Positions 23,101-36,220 of a DNA stretch of 64,000 nt are shown here, piece by piece. Origin of the DNA: Daphnia carinata (taxonomy: Eukaryota; Arthropoda; Branchiopoda; Diplostraca; Daphniidae). The translations under genes and the position numbers were made by a program. The notes beneath the pieces are model-generated. The model was given only the letters and a program-made list of their open reading frames with translations. It was not told where the DNA came from and made no database searches. The DNA lies in assembly GCF_022539665.2 (NCBI RefSeq), contig NC_081340.1:4340001-4404000 (forward strand). The letters run 5' to 3'. The first letter of the stretch is position 1; the number at the start of each line of letters is the position of its first letter.

Positions 23101-24747
23101 TAAATAGGATTGGTCAATTCGACAACATTTTTCGGGTCCACCCTTTTAAATTTAAGCGTACTATTCCCGCGTATCTCTATTAACACCCCCCCCCCCTGTT
23201 TTCTTTAAAAACACCTGTTATGCACACGATAAGTCGACGAAGACGTGTTCCACACAAAAGTTTTTGTTTAATCAAGAAAAAGGTGCTGTGTCCGGCATTT
23301 TTTGTATTCCAGGATGGACAAGGCTGTTGTCAATGAGTCGCCTCCAGGTGATTAGATGAAAAACACTCAATGAACCCTTTTTCTCGACGTTCATCAGCCT
23401 TCACAAACGTGACTGGAGAAAGTTTTTGAACCCAAAAGAAATGTCTTGAGCAATTTTTGTTGTTCCACGTTCTTCTATCCTCCCATCCCAGAAAGAAATG
23501 GCTTTAGAAAGACGTGAGTTCACTGACCAAACATATTTTACGCAGGTATTTCTCCTGCCTATAGGAAATGGTGTCTCTTAAAGAATCAGCAGGTGCAACA
23601 AATACGCAAACAAAAACATCGACGTATCGACAATCGTTTTTTTTTTTGGCGAGAAAGAGAAACGTAAGCCAAAAGACGTAAAGAACGTCCCAGCTTTCTA
23701 ACAACGCACGAATGCAATGGAACATTGTTTTCAATTTCTGTTACACGAATACGCTGTTTACAACGCTTTCGTTTGTCTCTTCCAACACCTGCCAAATCGG
23801 GGGGGTTCCGATTTACCTCTTTTCTATAAACGTGTTCTATATGCTGGCAGGGAAGTCCCCCTCTATATTTGATAGAAAGATAAACGAGAAAGAGAAACGA
23901 AACATGGCTTCACCTTTTGCGTTCATGTTTCATTTCTCTGCAGAGAGAAAGCTTGTGGTAGTTCTGTCTCTTTTTGTCCCGATTTGATCAACATTCGCCA
24001 TTTGGAGGAGGTCGCTTGGGCTATCTGCCAGGGACGGGCGTCGCTCCAAAAAATAAGATACATTCGCAAAGCCGCACAATTTCTCTGAGGCCATGCGCGA
24101 AATCTCGACGAAAGCGACCAAACGGAGAGTGGCTTTCGAGTACAATAGAAAATCTGGCCGAGGCAAAAGCCAATGAGCCATCCCGTTGGCAATAGGTTGC
24201 CCAGATCAGCCAGCCAACGAATCACTCACTCGGCAAGAAGACTTGGTTTTATTATTTTTTTTTTTTCATCCCAACTTCTTTTGGGCTTTCTTTTCGATTC
24301 TTTAGCATTCCCTCCTCTTCGTTTCTTTCTTCTATCACGCTAGAAGCTCCGGTGTTTTCCTTTTCCTTTTTAGCCGAGGAGAGAATGGTAAGTTGGGTCG
24401 TGTAGATGGTTGAGCAACCGGCCGACCAGGAGAAAGTGGCTCACGTTCAACCGCGTCTGATGAGGTGAAAGGAAGAACAAAACGCCGAAAAGGTCTTTCT
24501 CTCTTTCACATAAGAGTTCGTTTTCTCAGTTGCCACATTTCACAGCCGCAGGCCACTCTCTCCACCCGGAAGCGTCAAGACAATTCAATAAAGAAGTCCA
24601 CTAGAGTTACGGCGAAACCAAACATTAAGATTTACGTACATACGCTCATACAAAGAAGGAGCCTCATTATCAACTGGATGACTAAGTTGTATTTTTTTCA
24701 AGTAAAGCGTATCTTTTCGCTCTTTCGGTCGTTTCTTGGCTTTCTAT
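20155..24747. other. Intergenic region upstream of the Spätzle-like gene
   Basis: AT-rich DNA with no recognised gene. It should hold the Spätzle-like promoter near 20.2 kb and the L1 3' UTR near 24.7 kb. One minus-strand open frame (21608-21773 from its ATG) reads plausibly and has a strong internal donor (GTAAGTT), but I found no partner exon. Confidence 0.4.
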
Positions 24748-26196
24748 TTACTGCTTGGCAACTCGGGCCCGAGATGTGTTCTGTTCTTCTTCTTCGTCGG
24801 CTTTTTCGTTGTCGCTGTCGTCATCAGATGAGGACGAAGATGAAGTGTCCTCTGCTTTCTTCTTGATGTAAGCCTCTGTCTTCACAACGAAATATTCGGG
24901 CGATGGCGGAGAAAGCACGTAGCAGCGAGTGATAAAAGATCCAGAAGTTCTTGCTCGACAAGATTCGATGTCCTTCAGAATGGTGGAGAAATTAGCCTCC
25001 AGCTCCTCCATTGGCATGGTCAACTGCGCGCATTCCACACACCCGGAAAGAATTTATGTATACAATAAATAAAAAAACATTCCCTTTCGAAATAATTGCA
25101 CTGCTAATGAAGCCACTCTTTTGATTGCCGGCGGCTGAACAAGGATAGATGAGAAAACGTGTACTTACCCTTCCAAATGGGACTTGTACCAATCCGTAAT
25201 CAAGTTCGTAGGCATCCTTGGTACTGGCAAATTCTATGCCTTTCGAAAAAAGTCGAATCATCTTTGGCATATCGACTCCCACGGAGCCTAATGCATAACT
25301 TAGAGTTAGAAAATCAATGTCTCCGTGGTACCCGGATAAAACAATAAATCACAATTGTTTTCAATAATTTACCATTCTTAACGTTGGGTAGTTTTCTTTT
25401 TAACAGGCCTCTCAACGGAAGGACTTCCGACATCATGTTGGTGTGGGCGACAAAGTAGTCGTAATCGGCCAGAGGCACTTCCCCAGACTAGTGATACAAA
25501 GAAGGATGACTTATAATATATCCTTTAAGACTAGAGGTAGGGTAATAATACCTGTATTCGTTTAACGAGATCAAGACCACCGACGGCATTGGCCCCGGCT
25601 TTGGTTGCATCCTCCTGTGTTTCTTGGGTTTTGCAAAATGCTAGTACCTTGCGTACTGGTTGATATTCAAAACTATGGGGTAAAAGCAATATTCTGGAGA
25701 AATTGTCCAAGTATCTATTCTTTTTTTCCAGTTGCATATTAAGTTCTACTTTCATAGTAATCAGTGCTTCAGGGCTGTCGTAAACTGAGGGGTGGTTAGT
25801 TTCACGATGGAATTGCACTGCATCTGCCAGACTGATGGCTCTAGTCATGAAGTGTTTTGTAACAAAGACATCATCAACAACTTCTGGTTTGTTCTTTTCC
25901 ACAATTCTTCTTGGGCCTTCTGGCACATGCAGCTTAGCTAGTTTTACTTTGTAGGGAACAAACTCTTCTTTCTTGGCAATTTCGGCCTTGACCTTCTGCT
26001 TAACTTTACGTTCTCTTGTTCCTTTTCTTGCCGCGAATCTCTGCTGATGTAACAATGGAACACGAGAAACAAGCAGCGAAGAGCCAACGGGCGTCAAACT
26101 GCAAATCAGTCTCTGTTGCTGTTGTATCATGCACCGGTTTCCGACATGAACACTTGCTGCCTGGGCCAAACTACGAAGCGCAGTCCAAGATGACAT
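24748..26196 (-). CDS. mRpL1: Mitochondrial ribosomal protein L1 (uL1m)
   Basis: Exons are complement(24748-25023, 25169-25287, 25373-25487, 25552-26196), 384 residues. The ATG at 26196 sits directly after a TTTCAG acceptor. A 5' UTR exon ending about 26255 (AAG|GTAAATC) fits upstream. The N-terminus is basic and Arg/Ser/Gln-rich, as expected of a mitochondrial presequence, followed by a Lys/Arg stretch. The L1 domain includes VDDVFVTKHFMTRAISLADA, the ADYDYFVAHTNMM strand region, GLLKRKLPNVKNGSVG and a C-terminal helix ending in EAYIKKK. L1 binds 16S-type rRNA and forms the mobile stalk of the mitochondrial large subunit. The last 25-30 residues form a Ser/Asp/Glu-rich tail beyond the usual end; the human protein is about 325 residues. 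Confidence 0.9.
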
Positions 26197-28677
26197 CTGA
26201 AACAAAATGTAAGATATTGAGTGAAAAACATTACAAAAAGGAGAAATGATTTACCTTGGCTGGGTATTTTATTTTTGTGAAAATTGTTTTTCTAACAGTA
26301 ACACTCCACTTTTCCCCTTGCTAACAAGCAGACGACACGAGGTGGCATGTGCAAAATCCTAAGCCATCTAACGTTGGTTGAAAGAAGGTAGTCATGATAG
26401 AGAAATGAAACGGAAGAAATCAACAGTCTTCCTTTGTTCAACGTGCTCAGTGATAAAACAAAAGGCTAAGAAAAGTGATCCCCTCTTCAGGTAATCATTA
26501 CAAGCTACATCCATCTCTCCATGATGATGTAAAGTGATTAATGTACCGTAATCAAATAACCTTTTTATTTCGTCCAGAAATCTACTTCCATTAACGTCTT
26601 ATTTCGACCAAGTCATAGACAGCTACTGGCACGCGACCAGAGTCTTCTTTCACCACGTGAGCACATTCTTTACAGCTACAAAGAGGTATTATTACGCGTC
26701 AAACGAGTTGCCGTTCTCAAAGCAATTTCACACTAAAATCATTGAGATATATCATAAGCTACATGTTCCGTTTTCATTGTTCGTCTCTGTTAATGTTTAG
26801 CTAGTGAATGGCTACTGATGATGATAAATAGTGGGAAGAGGTGACCTGAGAGCGTGCGTCGACAGTTACGACGAACTGAATGATTTTCGTTTCTAAAACT
26901 GTTTATTGAAAAAAAATATCCAAAAGATTTCCCGCAAAATGTTGTTGGCAGAGGTATTGACATACATTTTTAGAAGACATGACAATCAAACTTTAAAACG
27001 TGGCAGACGGAAGCACAAGTTACGTATTTGGCAGCTAAAAAGATGAATAAGTATGAAACTTCGGCTGTTTAGGTGCATGTTATTAAGGCTGTTTCAGTTT
27101 CTTTGTGACTGACCCAATAATCTATATAAAATGTACTAAAAACGGTTTATCGAAGGTTCTAGTGTAACGGAACACGAAAATACCCACGTCATCGCCCAAG
27201 TGGCACAACACGTTGAACCAACGAATGAAAGGATATAAAGCCGCAAGTCGCACACTTCTCACTGGTAAGGCTAGTGCTTCACACGCTAGCTCCCAGTCGT
27301 CGACAGATGTGAAAACGTGTATCATATATCAAGAGGCACGTACACAGCCGTCGGCAGGTGTGACGGGCATCTCAAGTTCACTTGGAAAGCGTATCGTATT
27401 TCTCCTCGTGACTGTCTTTTGCTTTATAGCAGAACAAAGAAGATTATAAAACCGGTTCAATCAGAAAAACATAACTTTTTTTGTTACACATTAATATGCG
27501 TCTACGGTTGGGAGTCCAAAAACGACTCCTACTGGGTGAATCATTGTCTTACTATTAAGGAAATGAGTTTGAGTCATTTAATGTTGACTCGCTTAAACTT
27601 TGTTTAATCAAACATTATTAAAATCTACGTGACAAAGCCCATTTTCGGATACTAGGCTTTAATGTTTACTATAAAAAATTGCATGTCGGGACAAGTACAT
27701 CGCCAGGTTTTATAGGCCTGAAGTACCACCTTAATTGCCTATCGGAGACGCTCGCAAATCATGAAGCTGGGATAGGACCAAGCACTGCAATAAGAAGTCA
27801 ACAGCGATCGATCCAACTTCCAGATTAGGACCCACACTGTGCTGTTTGGTTTCCCTAACAAAATTCAGAGAGTAGCCTGAGCACGTTTGCACAAAAACCT
27901 TGAATAGTATTGATCCATCCTTCGATATCAACAGAGTAACGCTTTTCAATCCGATTGTGATGTGGATAATAGATGAGTATTTATGTCATCCTGCAAAACA
28001 GATTAGATAAGACACCTGACAACTAGTAACAAATGGGAAAATGGTACATGGTAGGTTTAATTTACTTGGAATGCCCATATCAATTTATATTTCAATAGAT
28101 GAAGACGAGCGAGTAGGTGGTAATGCAGGACTGCTTAGGAATAAAACATTATCAAAACGCATTCCATAAGAGAGAGAGAAAAAAAAGGAAAGGGAAAGAA
28201 AAAAAAAACCCGCCTTTGCTAACACGATATTGAAAGAAACTACAAACGGCGACTTTACTCCAATGGACTGCAAGCTGTACACGACAATGGAACACACCAA
28301 TTGCAAGGCGCACAAGATGTTTGCTTAGTAATACGCCACTAGACACCGAAAAAATTCATTTTTAAAAGAAAATCGAAAATGAAATTACGAACAAGCAAAA
28401 ATGAAACAAAAAAAAATTTGTTAAATGAAATCAAATCCGGGAGTAGAATAGAGGTGGGTAACACAAAAGAAACTAATTTTTGTTTTTGGATGCCTCTATC
28501 TCAACGGATAAGGGTTGGAGTGTCTAGTAGAACTTTGTCGTAAACCAATGATTTTGCGTCACTGCACGACCCTATTTGAGCGTTAGTGCCGCCAAGAAAG
28601 AGTGGAGATGGACCAACACTAAATTTGATGGATTGTTGAAATAACTCTAGATATTACTATCAACTGAAGATTACTTT
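26197..28677. other. Intergenic region between mRpL1 and Rab35
   Basis: It contains the mRpL1 5' UTR exon and intron near 26200-26280 and presumably the Rab35 3' UTR at the right end. An open frame on the minus strand at 27731-27949 reads smoothly but has no recognisable domain or clear splice partners. I annotate no gene. Confidence 0.4.
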
Positions 28678-29533
28678 TCAACAGCATTTGCTTTTCTTTG
28701 TTGGTTTTCTTCCTTTGCCGACAGTGATCGTGTCATTCATGTTGCCGGCTTGTTCTTTTTGTTCTTTTTTTGTGAGTAAAACTTGCTGGGTGATGGCATT
28801 GAACATGTCCTCAACATTCTTATTGTCCTTGGCGCTAGTCTCAAAGAGTTGAATACCCATTTGGCTCGCAAATCTCTGAGCATCTTCAGTTAAGACCACT
28901 TTCCTATCTGGCATATCATCTTTGTTTCCAACTGATATGGTAAAAATATTTGAAAAAACATTGACAATGATATACCAATGTTTACAACTTACCTAGTATT
29001 CGGTTGACAACATCACAATTTTGCTCTATTTCATGTAACCATCTTTTTACATTTGCAAAGGACTCCCCGCTACTGACATCATACACTACTATTACACCAT
29101 GAGTTCCCCTGTAGTACCTACAAGAAAACAATGGCATAAGTATTGGCACTTTTATGAAATGTATCTGCATATTACGTCGATGTTATTGTGCGAAACCTTT
29201 CCTATAGGGAGATTTAAAAATATATTTATTTATTTCTTGCACACCTCCAACTATCATGTCATATACTAACTTGTCCTGCAGTGTCCCAGATTTGTAACTT
29301 TACACGTTCACCATTGAGTAATATGGTTCGGATTTTAAAATCTACACCTATGGTTGTAATGTAATTCCCAGAAAAAGTGTTGTCTGCAAAACGAAGCAAT
29401 AGAGAGCTTTTCCCAACACCTAGAATAACAGGAAAAAGGATGAAAATGTGATTTACACCAAGTAATATAGAAGAACCTTACCACTATCACCAATTATAAG
29501 CAACTTGAAGAGATGATCATAATCCCTAGCCAT
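28678..29533 (-). CDS. Rab35: Small GTPase Rab35
   Basis: Exons are complement(28678-28931, 28993-29117, 29176-29201, 29271-29419, 29482-29533), giving 201 residues, the length of human RAB35. The start [15 protein letters not shown] is almost identical to vertebrate Rab35. Visible motifs: P-loop GDSGVGKSS (15-23), switch I around [13 protein letters not shown] with Gln67, NKDD for guanine binding, ETSAK, and a prenylated Cys-Cys C-terminus. Rab35 acts at the plasma membrane and endosomes in fast recycling, actin control and cytokinesis. The third exon is only 26 nt. All junction phases agree, so the model is firm. Confidence 0.95.
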
Positions 29534-30466
29534 TTTTATAAATGTAAGTTAAATACACCAACAGTTTTTAAACAGTGCCTGAGTTTAAAGTAGTTAAGAA
29601 GACACTGGAAGGAGGGCTTTATTCAACATTTTCACAAACTCAGTTTTTTGAACAACGATTTGTCAGAACACAACGAGCGCTAAAATTTCGCCGACCGGTC
29701 ACTGGTTTACTTGCTTGCCTTGCATGCACAGTTTAAAGAGCGTCGCCAGTTATTCACGGGAAAAATTAATTACTTTAGGATTACTAAATTAATTGCTTAA
29801 AGGAAAAAAAACGCTATAACTCGTTATTTTTATCAAACGTACTTCAGCAACGTTAATCGAAGACGTCCCACCCCCTTTTTCGGTTACTCACTTCAGCCAC
29901 TCTTCGACACCAGCCGACAAATACCGAATGGCTCTTAGACTTAGACGTTGCCATACAATTGGAAAGAAATTCGGCAGCTCCTCCCATCCCATTTTCTTGT
30001 CCTACTAAACGCACCGGCATTCCTTGTTTTCAGCTGGCTTTCAGAACCGAGAAACAACCAAATTATGCTCCTGCCATCCTCCTAATCTTTACGATAGCGT
30101 TATCAAATAAGCTAGGCCTACTCAAACAAACACAAAAAGGACTTTGTACTATCCTTTGTCTCCGGAGATGTAGGCAGGTATCAGTGTAGCACAAACCACA
30201 AGATGTCGGAAAAGAAATTTATAAACCCAAATTTGTTGAAAATGTGTTTACGCCTTTGATGTATCCAGTATTCAATGATCTACCAGCCCTTAAAATAAAT
30301 TTAAGCTCACCAAGGTGGGGCAATATTGTTGAAAAGAAAATGCAATGTTTTTGCATTTGAAACAAATTGTCAATTTTGCGATTCACTAAAGATCGATAGT
30401 TTCCGAATTTTTTCTTAGCAGATGTAAACATTGTTAACTTGACTCAAAGTCACTACCTGTGTCCAA
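29534..30466. other. Divergent intergenic region Rab35 / ABHD11
   Basis: The start codons of Rab35 (minus) and the ABHD11-like gene (plus) face apart across 0.93 kb, so both promoters should lie here. I see no TATA box in good position and no coding exon. Confidence 0.5.
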
Positions 30467-31756
30467 ATGGCGAATACGTTTCAAACACAAAGGTTTCGTC
30501 ATATCCAAGTGTTCTTTAAGAACAAACCGACGGAATCTATTCTTTCCCCTAAATCATTTACCGTAATGAACACAAGGTGTATACAGTCAACCACCACACG
30601 GTACTTTACTATCATTAGAGCAAATAAATGGGCGCCAGACTCATTGTTTGCTCTGTTTCCTTTGGGTTACTATAGATGGAAGGGACCTGTGAAGCTTGCC
30701 TATACTTCCTATGAAGGAACAAATTCCCATATTGTGTCACCCAGTACCGCCACACCTATTATTATACAGCATGGGCTGTTGGGATCGAGAAAAAATTGGG
30801 CGTCTTTGGGCAAGGCTATTCACAGTAAGACAGGCAAAAAGGTAGTTTATTTTTATAGCAATCTGTGTGTTTGTACCACACTGTTGTCTGCCTTTCCAAA
30901 TAAGGTCATTGTTCCTGATGCAAGAAATCATGGAGATAGCCCTCATAGTAGTATACTTGACTATGAAGTCTTGTCTGAAGATTTAGTCAAGCTAATGGAA
31001 GATCTACAAATACCGAAAGCCATCATGGTTGGTCATTCCATGGGAGGAAGAGCCATGATGAAGCTTGCATTGAACAAGGTATTTTTGTTAATATTTACAT
31101 TATGTTGGCTGTTACCGATTTACTTGTAGCCATCTTTAGTTGACAAACTTGTGATTGTTGATATATCCCCTGTCAATGTTAGCCCTGGGGCAAAGTTAAT
31201 GACTGAGTTCTTGACTTTGATGGAAGACATAAATTTAGGAGACCAGCTAAAGCGTGCTACTGCCCGAAAAATAGTTGACGAACAGCTGCAAGTCGTCGTT
31301 AAAGTACGTGTAATATTTAGATCGCGCACCGAATCTGTATTTTGTGCCACTAACCAACAACTTATTTGGTCGTAAAAGGATAGTCTGTTGAGGCAGTTTC
31401 TTCTAACAAATCTTGTGGAGGATAACGGGAAATTCCGCTGGCGCGTTAATCTTAAATCGATCATTCAAAACTTGCCAAACATAATTGGGCATTTCCCTTC
31501 AAAAGATGAAATTTTTACTGGCCCGACGCTTTTCATTGTAGGAGAAAAATCCGACTACGTCAAGTATACACAATAAAAAATGCTAAGTTTCTTAATATTC
31601 CTATACTATTTGATTTTTCACTTTAGACCGGCGGACCATAACGCAATAAGAACGATATTTCCCAGTGCCGAATTTCAATATATCACTGATGCTGGTCACT
31701 GGGTTCATGCTGAAAAACCAGCTCAGTTTTTGGAGATCTTTCTCAAATTCATTTAG
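30467..31756 (+). CDS. ABHD11: ABHD11-like mitochondrial alpha/beta hydrolase
   Basis: Exons are 30467-30841, 30905-31078, 31130-31303, 31379-31563 and 31627-31756, 345 residues. The first 55 residues are rich in Arg/Thr/Ser without acidic runs, consistent with a mitochondrial presequence. The fold motifs are in order: the oxyanion segment HGLLGSRKNW, DARNHGDSPHS after strand 4, the nucleophile elbow GHSMGG with Ser at about 170, the strand FIVGEKSDYV, and the catalytic His in DAGHWVHAEKP near the end. This combination (HGLLGS, DARNHG, GHSMGG, GHWVH) is typical of ABHD11, a matrix hydrolase linked in mammals to lipid turnover and protection of 2-oxoglutarate dehydrogenase. The acceptor of exon 2 (AATAAG) is weak, but the frame is kept. 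Confidence 0.9.
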
Positions 31757-32718
31757 GGGAAGGATTAACCGCCCACCCAAAGAACAGTGTAGTGTAAATT
31801 GATTTTGTTTATATGTTTCTTTTACTATGTTAACTTGCTATTGTTAATTACACGTAGTCCACTCAAATTAGTGAGACTGAAAGTAACTGAATGCACTATC
31901 AGCGATCGAGGAATAATTTTTCTTTTCCATTAGCAATGTGTTTTTACGTCTAATTTTTAATTTATATTGGGATATTAACTAAACTTTTGATTCCCATAAG
32001 TTGGATCCCCAATCCCCTTGGGAGATCCAAGCAGAAACACGTGGTCGGCAACCTTGCTAGTGGTCTAGATTCGTTGATATTGCTACAAAATATCCTATGT
32101 TAGGTAAAATAATTAACATTGTCATTGTTTTCTTCTAAAGTGGGCTATACTGTCGATATTTCGAAAATTTATGTAATTCAGTTTAAATTTATTTGAATAG
32201 ATAAGTGCAACGTAGCATGTAGTAGATGAAAATCTTTTTCCCGCTCTCTTATAAGTAAACTGCAATGTGCCTTACCCGGTCACTCCAGCGTGCTGCTTAT
32301 TTTCCTTTGTTTGATTGGATATTACATCGCCTTTTGGAGAGTAAGTTTCGCTTTGTTCATGTTTTGCATTCAGAGGAAGACTTTTAACACAATTTTCATC
32401 ATACCTGTTGGAGGATAACTCATTTTCATTTTACTTTTACACTGATGGAATGACAATAATATTCGACGTTCGTACCTTGGCTGGGCAGGCACCAATGACT
32501 GACTTTGTTCTGATCTGTAAGCAAGGAAATGATTCATGAATTTGTATACCATGCCACATGCACTCCTTGATAAGTTGGGAAGAGATCTTATAGTAATAAT
32601 GTTACGTCTCAGGATCATCATGATATGCTTACTGTAATTTGTCCTGATATTAGATATACATTATGTTCGTTGTCTTTCATATAGGTAGGTGTGAAACTAT
32701 TTGAAAGTAATAGTTACA
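31757..32718. other. Intergenic: 3' UTR of ABHD11-like gene and upstream of the coiled-coil gene
   Basis: AT-rich, no recognised coding exon. One CACGTG at 32038-32043. Confidence 0.5.
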
Positions 32719-35706
32719 ATGTCTCAACGAGGAAGCTCTCAGAATTTCTTATTTAAATATGCACCACTGCGACTCAGGGGTGTGAATAATCAGCCCACTA
32801 TCAATCCAAGAGCAAATATGTCAGGAAGTCAAGTGCCTTCTCTCCCAAGACTTTCAAGACTACCAACAAATCCTTCTATTGATGAAACGACGACGACCGT
32901 GTTTGAAGTCAACAACTCAGGACCATGCGACTTACTTAATTCTTCCTTAGATAATATAACCAACTTCTGCCAACGTCAGGAGCTTCGCAATCGCGATATT
33001 CAGGTGCAGCTGGAGTTAGCCACAGCTGAAATCGGAACTCTTAAAGCCCGACTGGATACTTCTGCCAGAGAAATAGAACAGCTACAACACATTAACCAGA
33101 AATTGCGAGTACAACATTATTTTCATCGTCTTTTAGAATACCTAACATCACTCCTATTTAACTTAGAATTCACACCAACATGTAGAAAAGGAATTGCAGA
33201 AAGTCGATCAACTTTACGCGGAAGTAAAGAATATTTTTGCCGACACTGCCCAGATTATTGAAGATACCCGAAAAGAAAAAGAAACCTGGCTCTCAAATTT
33301 TGAAACTTTGCAAAAAATTAACTATGAAAGAAAGGAAATGCAGCTGAGGAATGAATTTAAACGAAGCATTGATGAAAAAGATGCCAAGATAGATGCCATG
33401 CGCTGTGAGGCGGAGCAGCTTATCATTCAATTTCAGGATACGTCAGAACTTCGTACTGAAATCGCCAATTCGATCGAACATATTAAACAACTCAACAGTA
33501 TAAATGACACAAAAGAAAAGGAGCTTAATGTGATACGTGACAAACTGGCGTCAATGCAACAAGCAGTTTCCACATACGAAGACGTAAAATGAATTTAGCA
33601 GAGCTGTCTGAGTCTTTTATATTAATTAAGTTAACTAATGTGATTCTAGGTCAAACATTCTTTGAATATCCTCTCAAAAGACAGAGCGGCATTGCAGGAC
33701 CGATATAGCTTGCTCGAGAAGAAATACAATATGACCAGCGAAGCATTAGTTGACTGCACTAGTCACAAAGATGGACTTGAGATAACATTGGATGGATTAA
33801 ACAAGGAGTTACAAGAGGAAAGAAAAAACAAGTACCAAGCAATATCAGAAACTCAAGAGTTAATACAGCAGCTTACTGTACGCCGCCTTTGATTTCGCTT
33901 TTTAAAAAAGGCCAAGGCCACTAATCAAGCTTTAGGTTTTCCATTATTTATGTATTTTTTTCTCAAAACACAGACTTGTCAAAAAATCCTGGATGAGAAA
34001 ACAACAAAAGTGGATGATCTTGCTAAAGAACTAGCAGTTTTTGTTGAGCGCTATCGAGACTTGGAAAAAAAGGCCCACGAATTAGAAAAAATTGTTGTTG
34101 GCCACGATGATTCGCTTCGCGTTATCGCTGATTTAGAAAAAGAGATTGATGAGCTGAAGTGTCACCTGGCTACAAAGTCCACAGAAATCCAGTCGAAAGA
34201 AAAGAAGCTTGAGGAAACAGAATATCTACTCAGCGATTTGAAACTACAATCTCTGAATGTTGATAAGGTACGAATGTTTAACGCCTTATTGTTATAAAAC
34301 TGCCAATATTTCTTAACCAAAAACATTTTTTTACAGTTGGCCATGTTTGAAGAGAAAAATCACGAGCTTCAACTTGAGCTTAAAAAAAAGGAAGCCGAAC
34401 TAGAAGCCGCACTTTCTTGTCAGCACGAGTCGCAGCGATTAAAAACAGACTCGGATAAAGAGATTGCTGAGCTCAAATGTCAGCTGACGGCAAAATCTAT
34501 AGAGCTTCAGTACAAGGAAAAGAGATTAGAAGAACTTGAAAAAACCGTGGACGAGGTGACCCTCAAATCTCTTAACCCTTCACAGGTACCTATGGTGATC
34601 AATCGCTTCCGGCCAAGTTCTAAAATTACCTTATACAGGCAGAATCTGGTCGAGTAGAAGTGGACTTGCTGAAACAAAAAGCAAAAAACGAAATCGAAAC
34701 CTTAAAAACTGCGTTGAATTTGAAAAGCCTAGAACTTGAAAATGTGAATGACGAATACGAGGAGGCCCAGAAGATGATGGCATCAGCTGAAAGAAAGATT
34801 GCAGATCTTGAATTAACGGTTAGCATTCTTGAGCGAAAATTGGAAACAGAACGGGAACAGGTTAGCAAGACCCAGAGCTCCTGGAACTTTTCCCTTATTA
34901 AAGTTGTTGAACGTATTAAATTACGGGCGTTTAGGCTTCCTTTACTCCTCAACCTTATGGGGTCCCAGATGACGTAGAACTTCGTGCGTTACGGCCAATT
35001 CTAAAGCAATCTTCTTCTTCCGTCTACACGGATCATGCTTCTCAAAATGTAAGAAATTCAGTAACTGTATGATGAAAGCTACTTGCCATTAAAATACTGT
35101 ATTTCTTGAGAAAGAGCGGAGAATCAACCACAGGTACAACGGATAACAAGGAAACTTTGAATCTTCTACAAAAAGCAAACGCATTTGTAATCAATACTTC
35201 ACTTCTACTGTACATTGTAAATTGCATTAATTTTAAAATTAATTTTATTTTTAGGCCAAAGCAGCAGAACTGAAACGACGTGATAGTGGAAGCAATGCGT
35301 GTTTGATTAAGATACCCCCCTCTCCATCAAGCTCATGGCTAAACCCCACGGAGAAAAGAGTAAGAGAAAAGCTCTAACTCTGCGTTACCATACCAATTGT
35401 TTACATTTTTCTTTATATTAATTAGCGAAAGTTAGATAAAAGTGACGGGCGTGCCTCTTCAATAAAAATGGATCTTCGAGACTGTGTTACCGAATCTCCC
35501 GTTCTGCGCTGTCAATCTGACGGATCGACGTCACGATTTCTGGCTCGCAGTAACGCTTCCTCAGTTCTTCATTCCATGGAGCCGATTGGTATGTTATTGT
35601 TTTCATAGGTTGAATGCATTCATAATTTTTTTTCTAAACGATTTTTTTTTTCTCGAATCGTAAAGAAGTTGAAGATTCAGACGGTAATGATAATGAAATA
35701 GTTTAG
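32719..35706 (+). CDS. Coiled-coil protein of 740 residues, family not identified
   Basis: Ten exons: 32719-33108, 33167-33583, 33650-33877, 33974-34267, 34337-34585, 34639-34860, 34935-35048, 35255-35359, 35426-35588, 35666-35706. Eight of the nine introns are phase 0; the last is phase 1. Residues 1-75 are Ser/Pro/Asn-rich. From about residue 85 to 590 the protein is nearly continuous heptad coiled coil rich in Glu, Lys and Leu. The C-terminal 150 residues are a non-helical Ser-rich, basic-then-acidic tail ending DSDGNDNEIV. Exons 4 and 5, and weakly exon 6, repeat one module, EI.ELKC.L..KS.E.Q.KEK.LEE. The shape (disordered head, long rod, basic Ser-rich tail) resembles synaptonemal-complex transverse filament or HMMR/centrosomal proteins. 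Coiled coils match many families by chance, so I give no name. Confidence 0.8.
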
Positions 35707-36220
35707 TTAACACCGTGACCTTTTTACCAGGCCTATCTCTCGCTCGGCAACGGGTAGGAAACTTCCTTCTTTACGATGTTTTTTCTTTTAATTTTCCGTT
35801 GTTTTACTTGGTTAGAAAAAACCACTAGAGTTGCAAATATAACTGCATTTTTAGTTTTATCACCCTGCGCGTAATGGTTAGGAACGACCTATTTAACATA
35901 GCGACAGTTAAAAAAAAGTCGTTAGTTTTTTTTTAGCTCATCTCTTGGTAGTGTCAACGAAGAGAATTCTTTTGTTTCAGTAGTAACAGTTTGAACCCCA
36001 TTTACTGTAGCTTTTGAAAAACTAATTTTGTGTTACTAAACTTCTGATCTTTTCCGCAATTAATAAGTTCCCGATTAATTATTTAGATCAATTTGGTATG
36101 TGTAAAACAGAGTCAATATATTTATTTTTGTGAAGAATAATAACTATACAGTGCAAGTGGAATATTTCACTGTAAAAACTTAAAAATAGTTAACAATTGC
36201 GTAGGACGTGTATATAAACA
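35707..36220. other. Convergent 3' region
   Basis: Between the coiled-coil gene and the fibrinogen-domain gene. On the minus strand an AATAAA at 36121-36126 lies about 95 nt beyond the stop of the fibrinogen-domain gene. No coding exon seen. Confidence 0.6.
36121..36126 (-). terminator. AATAAA poly(A) signal of the fibrinogen-domain gene
   Basis: Minus-strand AATAAA about 95 nt after the stop codon at 36221, a normal distance for a short 3' UTR. Confidence 0.55.

Noticed and set aside
24465-24866. 133-codon plus-strand frame
   Set aside because: Its end is antisense to the mRpL1 last exon and the rest is basic, without domain or splice support.
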